Position numbers and translations under genes: made by a program. Source: Allosphingosinicella deserti (GTDB taxonomy: Bacteria > Pseudomonadota > Alphaproteobacteria > Sphingomonadales > Sphingomonadaceae). Taken from it: 64,000 nucleotides of DNA. Shown in pieces: positions 58,446-64,000 of this stretch (position 1 is its first letter; every line of letters begins with the position of its first letter). The stretch spans positions 124,001-188,000 of the forward strand of contig NZ_PXYI01000006.1 of assembly GCF_003012735.1 (NCBI RefSeq), read 5' to 3'. The notes under the pieces were generated by a model. It was not told the DNA's origin and made no database searches. It saw nothing but the letters and a program-made list of their open reading frames with translations.

Positions 58446-59105
58446 ATGCGCAAGGTCTTGCTCGGGTCCGCAATCCTGTGTCTCGCGCTCGCGACCGTCG
58501 AGCAGGTGGAGGCGCAGGCCCGAGGGTTGCGCGGCGTCAGCGGCGGGGTTGGCGCTGCTGTGGGGCGGGGACCTGCCCCCGGGATCGGCCATGGACCCGG
58601 CCCCGGACGAACGGGGCTGGTGGACCGAGTGCAAGGCAGATGGCGCGGCGGCAGCCCGCATGGCGGCTGGAGCGGGACCGACTGGCGCCCCGGTCCACGC
58701 GGGAACGGCCTTCCGCTCGGCGGCAACGGACTCCCGGTCGGCGGCAACGGCATTCCGGTCGGCGGCGACTGGGCCGATCGCACGGGCCGCTGGGGCGGCT
58801 CCCCCGGCGGTGCCCGCTATGGGAACGCCGACCGCGGAGGATGGAATGGCGGATCGCATCGCGATTGGCAGGGCAGCGACCGCGGCGACCGCCCTCGTGG
58901 GGCGGAACATGGCCGCGGCCGGGAGGGTCGCGGGCGCTGGGATATTGGTGGCGGAGCCTATGCCGATGGGATCGGCATCGGCGACGGCTGGGCGTCGGCG
59001 GAGGCGAGCACGCGCACCGAAGCGCCGCCACAGGCCGGGACCGGCGCGACCTGGCGCAATCCCTGCCGCAGCTTCTGGTGGGACGGCTGGTCCTGGCGCT
59101 GCTGA
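58446..59105 (+). CDS. exported Gly-rich protein, unknown
   Basis: A 219-residue protein with a signal peptide (MRKVLLGSAILCLALATVEQVEAQA). It is followed by an almost entirely Gly/Arg/Trp-rich low-complexity chain, including three tandem seven-residue repeats of GGNGLPV type near the middle. It ends NPCRSFWWDGWSWRC, with two Cys and four Trp in fifteen residues. This may be a cell-surface or periplasmic structural protein. AAGGAG at about 58434 supports the ATG. Three long frames overlap here, and the signal peptide and ribosome site decide in favour of this one. Confidence 0.65.
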   Translation: MRKVLLGSAILCLALATVEQVEAQARGLRGVSGGVGAAVGRGPAPGIGHGPGPGRTGLVDRVQGRWRGGSPHGGWSGTDWRPGPRGNGLPLGGNGLPVGGNGIPVGGDWADRTGRWGGSPGGARYGNADRGGWNGGSHRDWQGSDRGDRPRGAEHGRGREGRGRWDIGGGAYADGIGIGDGWASAEASTRTEAPPQAGTGATWRNPCRSFWWDGWSWRC

Positions 59106-59297
59106 TGCGCGGGCGGCGGGCTAAGCGAGCCCGTCGCAGGCCGCGGCGGCTGGCGGACGCGAAGCGAGTAACCCCGCAGCCGTTGATCCGTCCCGCATCT
59201 TCCGGCGTCTCCCTTGCCGGCAAGCGTGCCTGCGGGAATTGCCGCAGTGCCCGGAAGGCTGTTACCGTGCCCGAAACGAGGCCGCTCCGGGGGAAGA

Positions 59298-60248
59298 ATG
59301 CGCCGATCGCGCGATGATGTGTTCGAATGGCTGGACTCCGGCCGCGTCGTTGCGGGGCGTGAAGGCGAGGTGCTCCGCGTCGCCGGCATGCTTCCGACGC
59401 CGGCCGAATGGCGGGGCTTTCTCGGTCAGCTGACGCTGTGGCTCGGAACGATCGCACTCGCAGCGGCGGTCATCTTCTTCTTCGCCTTCAACTGGGACGA
59501 TCTCGGGCGTTTCGCCAAGTTCGGCTTGGTCGAGGGGGCGATCGTCGCGGCTCTGATCGCAGCCTGGCGCGTCGACCTGGACGGCAGCGTCGGCAAGGCC
59601 GTGCTGCTGCTTCTCGCATTGCTCACCGGGGCGCTGCTGGCCCTCACCGGCCAGATCTATCAGACGGGCGCCGACACCTACGAATTGTTCGCCTGGTGGG
59701 CCGTGCTGATTTTGCCCTGGGTGCTGGCCGGCCGCTTCAGCCCGTTGTGGCTGTTCTGGCTCGCTCTGCTGAACCTCGCCACCTTCTTTTACTGCACTTT
59801 GTCCTGGGACGAGGAGCAGGTTTTGTGGGGGCTGTTCGCGCTCAACAGCGTCGCGCTCGTCGCCTGGGAAGCGGCGCACCGCGCGGGGATCTCCTGGTTG
59901 CAGGACGATTGGCCGCCGCGGCTGGCAGCGGTCGCCGGTGGGGTCATGGCGACGGCGCTGGCGATCTGGGCGATCGTCGACTCCGATCCCGCACGGGGAG
60001 TGGGGGCGATCGGCTACGCGGTCTGGCTCGCGTCGCTCTACGGGTGGTACCGCTATGTCCGGCCCGATCTGTTCATGCTCGCGGGCGGCGTGCTCAGCCT
60101 GGTGGTGGCGATCACGGTTTTCCTCGGCGAGCATCTGCTCGACAATGACAGTGCCGGCGGGTTCCTGTTCGTCGGCCTGGTCGTGATCGGCATGTCGGCC
60201 GGCGGAGCGATCTGGCTTAAATCGGTCGCGCGGGAGCAACGGGCATGA
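59298..60248 (+). CDS. DUF2157 membrane protein
   Basis: A 316-residue polytopic protein. A short cytoplasmic N-terminal domain (about 45 residues) precedes eight to ten hydrophobic helices. VIFFFAFNWDDLGRFAKF and LLALTGQIYQTGADTYELFAWWA are DUF2157 signatures. Function is unknown. It is the first gene of a three-gene unit with DUF4401 and GDYxxLxY proteins, linked by ATGA overlaps, which supports a shared membrane complex. GGGGGAAGA precedes the ATG at 59298. Confidence 0.9.
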   Translation: MRRSRDDVFEWLDSGRVVAGREGEVLRVAGMLPTPAEWRGFLGQLTLWLGTIALAAAVIFFFAFNWDDLGRFAKFGLVEGAIVAALIAAWRVDLDGSVGKAVLLLLALLTGALLALTGQIYQTGADTYELFAWWAVLILPWVLAGRFSPLWLFWLALLNLATFFYCTLSWDEEQVLWGLFALNSVALVAWEAAHRAGISWLQDDWPPRLAAVAGGVMATALAIWAIVDSDPARGVGAIGYAVWLASLYGWYRYVRPDLFMLAGGVLSLVVAITVFLGEHLLDNDSAGGFLFVGLVVIGMSAGGAIWLKSVAREQRA

Positions 60249-61321
60249 ACGCTGCGGACCTCTGGGGCCGGCTGCGTGCCGAAGGCCTCGTCGAAGGGGA
60301 GATTCCGGTCGCGGACCGCCCGGCCTCGCCCTGGTTCGTGCGGGTGATGCTCGGCATCGCCGGCTGGATCGGCGCCTTCTTCCTGATCCTGTTCGTCGGC
60401 GCCGCCTTCGAATTCATCATGAAGAGCCCGGCCTTTGCGGTCGGCGCGGGCGCCGCCTGCTGCGCCGGCGCCTTCGCGCTGTTCCGCGGCTTCGACGGCA
60501 ACGATTTCGCCGAGCAATTCGGCCTTGCCGTCAGCCTTGCCGGCCAGATCCTGATGATCATCGGCCTCGCCGATTATCTGGAGCCGGAGCAAGGCCCGTT
60601 CTACTTCCTGGTCGCCGCGCTGCAGGTGGTGCTCGCCGTGGCGGTGCCCAACTTCATCCACCGGGTGCTGGCCGCCAGCGGAGCCGCGATCGCGCTTGCG
60701 CTCGGGATCAACCAGCTCGGCCTGCCGGGTCTCTCCGCGCCTCTGCTCGCCGCGGGGCTCGCCTGGATCTGGCTGGAGCCCCGGCGCTGGGCCGCGAAGG
60801 GTCGCCTCTGGCGGCCGATCGGCTACGGGCTGGTGCTCGGCCTGCTGCTGATCGAGACCTTCCGCCTGGTGGGCGCAGCGCGCTGGTTTGGCCTCGCCGA
60901 CCATGCGCCGGGCTGGATCCGGCTGCACGGCCCGCTGATCGGACGCTGCGCGATCGCCGCCTTGCTCGTCTGGGTCGCGATCGCCGAGACGAAGCGGGAA
61001 GGGTTCGCGCCGACCAGCCGGGTGGCGCTCGTCGCCGGCGGAGCCGCCTTGCTCTTCGGACTGCTCGCGCTTGGCGCACCCGGACTTGGCTCCGCGCTGC
61101 TGATCCTGCTGCTTGGCTTCGCCGCCGGCAACCGAATCCTGCTGGCGGTCGGCATCCTCAGCCTGCTCGGCTTCGTCGCCCATTTCTACTACAGCCTGCA
61201 CCTCACCCTGCTCGAGAAATCGGGGCTGCTTGCGATCACCGGCCTGTGCCTGCTCGCCGCGCATGTCCTCCTGCGGCGCGGCGTCGCCGCATCCGGCACC
61301 GGGGAGACGGTCCATGTCTGA
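60245..61321 (+). CDS. DUF4401 membrane protein
   Basis: A 358-residue protein with about ten transmembrane helices and a short N-terminal cytoplasmic segment. It overlaps the DUF2157 gene at an ATGA and the next gene by eight bases, so all three are translated together. The DUF4401 assignment rests on the operon pattern and the all-helical profile (GWIGAFFLILFVGAAFEFI, GFVAHFYYSLHLTLLEKS). Function unknown. Confidence 0.85.
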   Translation: MNAADLWGRLRAEGLVEGEIPVADRPASPWFVRVMLGIAGWIGAFFLILFVGAAFEFIMKSPAFAVGAGAACCAGAFALFRGFDGNDFAEQFGLAVSLAGQILMIIGLADYLEPEQGPFYFLVAALQVVLAVAVPNFIHRVLAASGAAIALALGINQLGLPGLSAPLLAAGLAWIWLEPRRWAAKGRLWRPIGYGLVLGLLLIETFRLVGAARWFGLADHAPGWIRLHGPLIGRCAIAALLVWVAIAETKREGFAPTSRVALVAGGAALLFGLLALGAPGLGSALLILLLGFAAGNRILLAVGILSLLGFVAHFYYSLHLTLLEKSGLLAITGLCLLAAHVLLRRGVAASGTGETVHV

Positions 61322-61847
61322 GTCGATGCGGCTGAGCCCTGCGGTGCGCAAGGCGATCGTCTTGCTCGCCGGCCTCCTCATGCTCGCGTTCGTCAATTTC
61401 GGCATCTTCCAGCGCGAGCAATTGGTCACCCACGGGCGCATCATCCTGCTGAAGCTCAGCCCCGTCGATCCGCGCTCGCTGCTGCAGGGCGATTATATGC
61501 GGCTGAACTTCGAGGCCGCGGACCAGGCCTTTCCCGCGCGCCGGCGCTTCGCAAACGACCAGCGTCGCGGCGACGGCCATATCGTCGTTGCGGTGGATGG
61601 GCACGGCGTCGGCCGCTTCCGCCGCATCGGCGACGGAGCGCCGCTCGCCCCGGGCGAAGTCGCGCTTCGCTACCGGATGCGGGGCGGACAGCCCCATTTC
61701 GGCACCAACGCCTATTTCTTCGAGGAAGGGCAGGCCGCGGCTTATGAGAAAGCGGCCTATGGCGAGTTCCGGGTCGGCGACGACGGTGAGGCGATCCTCA
61801 CCGGCCTGCGGGACGCACGGGGCGTGCGGCTGGGCAGATCCCGTTGA
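61314..61847 (+). CDS. GDYxxLxY-domain protein
   Basis: A 177-residue protein with one N-terminal transmembrane helix (about 14-32) and a soluble, probably extracytoplasmic domain. The family motif GDYMRLNF (GDYxxLx-aromatic) is at about residue 60, in LLQGDYMRLNFE. This protein type follows DUF2157/DUF4401 genes in many bacteria. The start is the ATG at 61314 within the end of the DUF4401 gene. Function unknown. Confidence 0.88.
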   Translation: MSESMRLSPAVRKAIVLLAGLLMLAFVNFGIFQREQLVTHGRIILLKLSPVDPRSLLQGDYMRLNFEAADQAFPARRRFANDQRRGDGHIVVAVDGHGVGRFRRIGDGAPLAPGEVALRYRMRGGQPHFGTNAYFFEEGQAAAYEKAAYGEFRVGDDGEAILTGLRDARGVRLGRSR

Positions 61848-61870
61848 GTCGAAGGGCACTTCAAAGAAGC

Positions 61871-61891
61871 ACACCGAATGTTCTTCGGTGT
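61871..61891 (+). terminator. hairpin after the DUF2157-DUF4401-GDYxxLxY operon
   Basis: ACACCGAA and TTCGGTGT pair over eight bases with a five-base loop, 23 bp after the stop. It lacks a T-run and so may be a weak terminator. Confidence 0.5.
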
Positions 61892-61932
61892 CTGGTTGAG
61901 TGCATTCACACCATGGAAGGCCAGTGTCTCTG

Positions 61933-62370
61933 ATGCGGATGGTCGTTGCATTCCTTGTTGCGCCGTTCCCGGCCGCGCTCGTGCAGGCGCTTGTCGTCGG
62001 CTTCTGGCCCAAGCCTGGCCAGGGTGTTTTCGAGAACCCAGCATCCATGTTCGTGGCCATCAGTCTGTTGTTCTATGCGTTCGAGATCGTGCTGGGCCTT
62101 CCATTGGCGCTGTTGCTGCGCAGACGCTTCTCGCCCAGCCTGCGTCTCTATGCCGTCGTGGGTTCGGCCGCAGCGGCTGCGCCTGTCGCCATCATGCTCG
62201 GCTTGACCGCCGTTCGGGGCGAGCTTGCATTGTATGGAGCCGTGTACCTCTTGGCGCTGTTCGGCCTCGGGGGGCTTACAGCTGGTGCCGTGTTCTGGCA
62301 GATCGCGCGCCCGGACCGGCGCCGGGGTGAGCGGGATCGTGCGTCCGAACTCGCCGGACGTTTCAGCTGA
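61933..62370 (+). CDS. small polytopic membrane protein, unknown
   Basis: A 145-residue protein with four predicted transmembrane helices and a charged C-terminal tail (RPDRRRGERDRASELAGRF). The ATG at 61933 was chosen; a GTG at 61900 would add a short basic lead. No conserved motif seen. It lies 85 bp after the previous operon and is convergent with the TetR gene. Family unknown. Confidence 0.6.
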   Translation: MRMVVAFLVAPFPAALVQALVVGFWPKPGQGVFENPASMFVAISLLFYAFEIVLGLPLALLLRRRFSPSLRLYAVVGSAAAAAPVAIMLGLTAVRGELALYGAVYLLALFGLGGLTAGAVFWQIARPDRRRGERDRASELAGRFS

Positions 62371-62454
62371 TCGCGCAGTCCTCGCTGTCGTCGGGGCAAC
62401 GAACAGCATAAGGTGTTTTCGACTGCATGCCCGGATCAGGCTGGAGCAGCTTGA

Positions 62455-63099
62455 TCACAGATCATGCTGGTTCTTAGCGCCGGTAGCCTCTGGTCCGCAG
62501 ATCATCCCCACCGCCGCGTCGGCGACCGCCTGCAGCTCCGCTTCGCTTGCGCCGCCGCGGGCACGGACCGCGAGGGTGTGGAGCATGCCGGTGGCGAGCT
62601 TGGCGTGCACGACGGGGTCGGTGCCGGGCGGGAGCTCGCGCGTTGCCGTCCTGAACTTGGCTTCGAACGCGCCGTCCAGCTGCTCAAAGGAGAGCGTCAG
62701 CACCGCCCGCACCTCGTTCTCCACCGCCGCCTCGGTCACAGCGGTGCCGACCAGGAAGCAGCCGCGGCCGACCGGATCGCCCCGCAGATAGAGCTGCACG
62801 GTGGCCGCATAGAGCCGCGCCAACAGCGGGCGGAGCGGGCCGGGCGCCGCGAGGGCGCGCTCCAGCGCACCGATCATATCGGCCCGGGTCCGCTCCAGCG
62901 TCGCGAGGTAGAGCGTGCGCTTGTCCCCGAATGCGCCGTAGAGGCTGGGACGGTTGAGCCCTGTCGCTGCGGCGAGATCGTCGAGCGACGTCGCAGCATA
63001 GCCGCTGCGCCAGAATGCGTCGCGCGCTTTCAGGAGCACCTCGTCACGATCGAAGGCCGGCGGACGCCCGCGACGGCGCGGCGGCTCATTCTGTACCAT
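62455..63099 (-). CDS. TetR-family transcriptional regulator
   Basis: A 214-residue regulator. The N-terminal TetR HTH is RDEVLLKARDAFWRSGYAATSLDDLAAATGLNRPSLYGAFGDKRTLYLATL, with the usual DLAAATGLNRPSLY recognition part. The C-terminal domain is helical and contains VGRGCFLVGTAVTEAA, as in the AcrR/YafC-like C-terminal group. It is divergent from the GST gene with 74 bp between starts, and local control of that gene is the likely role. Confidence 0.93.
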   Translation of the reverse strand: MVQNEPPRRRGRPPAFDRDEVLLKARDAFWRSGYAATSLDDLAAATGLNRPSLYGAFGDKRTLYLATLERTRADMIGALERALAAPGPLRPLLARLYAATVQLYLRGDPVGRGCFLVGTAVTEAAVENEVRAVLTLSFEQLDGAFEAKFRTATRELPPGTDPVVHAKLATGMLHTLAVRARGGASEAELQAVADAAVGMICGPEATGAKNQHDL

Positions 63100-63113
63100 T
63101 TCGCAAAGAATCC

Positions 63114-63144
63114 TTGACGTGATCTATTTTGTACCGGATTGTAT
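63114..63144 (+). promoter_or_regulatory. candidate GST promoter with possible TetR operator
   Basis: TTGACG at 63114-63119 and TTGTAT at 63139-63144 are 19 bp apart; GATTGT at 63137 gives a 17-bp spacing. TGTACC occurs at 63092-63097 and again at 63130-63135, the second between the promoter hexamers. The TetR product could bind here and act on both divergent genes. Inferred from position only. Confidence 0.4.
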
Positions 63145-63173
63145 GAAAATCAACAAGGCGGAAGGAACATGCG

Positions 63174-63788
63174 ATGGATCTCTATTTCTCCCCGCTGGCA
63201 TGCTCGCTCGGTGCGCGCATCGCCCTCTACGAGGCCGGCGCCGAAGCAGGCTACCACCTCGTCGACGCCGCAACCAAGACGACGCAGGGACGCGACTATC
63301 GCCAGATCAATCCCAAGGGATTGGTGCCGGCGATCCGCACCGTCGACGGGGAGGTGCTGAGCGAAAATGCCGCGGTGCTCCAGTATATCGCCGATTGCTT
63401 CCCCAAGGCGAAGCTTGCGCCAGCCGCCGGTCCGGAGCGCTACCGTCTCCAGCAATGGCTGAGCTTCATTGCCACCGAACTCCACAAGGCAGTGTTCGCG
63501 CCCTTGCTCGGCCGGAACTCGAACGATGGCGCCCGCGACTATGCCCGCGCCCTTGCCGCCGAGCGCTTCGACTATCTGAACGCGGAGCTGTCGTCGCGGG
63601 ACTATCTGCTCGGCACGTTCAGCGTCGCCGACGCCTATCTCGCCGCCGTGCTCAACTGGGCGCCCTACGTGAAGATCGATCTTGCCCAATGGCCGGACGT
63701 CGCGGCCTATCGCGACCGGCTTGCCGCACGGCCGAGCGTCGCTCGGGCGATGGCGGAGGAGATGGACCTCTACAGACAGGCGGCGTGA
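63174..63788 (+). CDS. glutathione S-transferase
   Basis: A 204-residue cytosolic GST with a thioredoxin-fold N-terminal domain (about 1-78), including the cis-Pro segment GLVPAI and LSENAAVLQYIAD. A helical C-terminal domain follows with SVADAYLAAVLNW. The start of the fold, YFSPLACSLGARIAL, has Ser at the position of the beta-class catalytic Cys (SPLACS, Cys10 nearby). It is likely the beta-class or a related bacterial type. GAAGGA is seven bases before the ATG. Confidence 0.92.
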   Translation: MDLYFSPLACSLGARIALYEAGAEAGYHLVDAATKTTQGRDYRQINPKGLVPAIRTVDGEVLSENAAVLQYIADCFPKAKLAPAAGPERYRLQQWLSFIATELHKAVFAPLLGRNSNDGARDYARALAAERFDYLNAELSSRDYLLGTFSVADAYLAAVLNWAPYVKIDLAQWPDVAAYRDRLAARPSVARAMAEEMDLYRQAA

Positions 63789-63851
63789 CCTCGCCTGCGC
63801 CGCATCCCGCGTGGGCCCCGGGGAGCGGCGCACCGGACGACCAGGTGCCGC

Positions 63852-64000
63852 TTACTGGACGAGCCAGTAGATCAGGACGAAGCCGCCAAGAGCCAGGCCG
63901 AACAGCCACGTGCGGCGGTTGTCGCGAGCCTTCCCTTCCGGGCCGGTGAGGGCCTCGCTCCGGCCTGCGTTGAGACGCTCGAATGCTTCGGCGCTGTCCG
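63852..64000 (-). CDS. C-terminal end of a membrane-anchored protein (5' part outside the window)
   Basis: The last 48 codons of a minus-strand frame entering from the right edge and stopping at TAA (63852-63854). It reads DSAEAFERLNAGRSEALTG, then a basic stretch (KARDNRRTW) and one transmembrane helix (LFGLALGGFVLIYWLVQ). A single-pass tail-anchored protein is suggested. The identity cannot be set from this fragment. Confidence 0.65.
   Translation of the reverse strand, partial: DSAEAFERLNAGRSEALTGPEGKARDNRRTWLFGLALGGFVLIYWLVQ

Noticed and set aside
58378-59124. Second plus-strand frame over the Gly-rich protein gene
   Set aside because: Ala/Arg-rich shift of the same repeats without a signal peptide at its start; the frame beginning at 58446 has one plus a good ribosome site.

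Overview
This 64 kb window is a chromosomal segment of a GC-rich alphaproteobacterium. It most resembles the Sphingomonadaceae. The grounds are the strong G/C bias at third codon positions, the tightly overlapping division/cell-wall (dcw) cluster with alphaproteobacterial MurE/FtsZ signatures, the many small unassigned proteins, and the short intergenic palindromes typical of sphingomonad genomes. The assignment is inferred from gene content, not from a marker search. No rRNA, tRNA, prophage, IS element or CRISPR array was recognised.

Layout. 1-4452: the start of purL (minus strand, cut by the window edge), a VOC-family protein, a MliC-like lipoprotein, and two overlapping membrane-protein genes. 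4453-23400: a complete dcw operon, mraZ-rsmH-ftsL-ftsI-murE-murF-mraY-murD-ftsW-murG-murC-murB-ddl-ftsQ-ftsA-ftsZ. Almost every junction is an ATGA/GTGA stop-start overlap, and a strong intrinsic terminator follows ftsZ. The mraZ leader carries a perfect DnaA box, a near-match and a 20-bp-period direct repeat. The ftsA-ftsZ gap carries a hairpin and two GANTC sites. 23496-33347: a TPR/SPOR protein, a dGTPase-like HD hydrolase, a VWA-domain protein, an NAD(P)-binding protein, argS, a second SPOR protein, nagZ and a small exported protein. Peptidoglycan handling recurs here through the SPOR domains and NagZ.

33529-40772: a minus-strand pair encoding an HscC-type Hsp70 and a membrane-anchored J-like partner, then an RpfF-type (DSF-family) fatty-acid signal synthase convergent with a membrane GGDEF-EAL protein. 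Together these suggest a local diffusible-signal/c-di-GMP module. 40874-48403: a small unknown gene, an HAD phosphatase, a PAP2 phosphatase, an M1 aminopeptidase lipoprotein, and nrdA-nrdB separated by palindromic repeats.

48404-58445 is the accessory-looking part: two small unknown genes with a shared repeat upstream of each, a Phd-type antitoxin without its toxin, a GlcG/HbpS protein, an AraC regulator, a trimeric autotransporter adhesin, a truncated second GlcG copy, a GFA-family protein, a gene split by one in-frame stop, and an AAA ATPase. 58446-64000: a Gly-rich exported protein, a DUF2157-DUF4401-GDYxxLxY membrane operon, a small membrane protein, a divergent TetR/GST pair and the end of one more minus-strand gene.

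The most interesting candidates are the rpfF / GGDEF-EAL pair with its short leader ORF, the HscC / J-like pair whose J domain has DPE in place of HPD, the GlcG duplication bracketing the AraC-adhesin block, and the repeat-flanked small genes near 49 kb.
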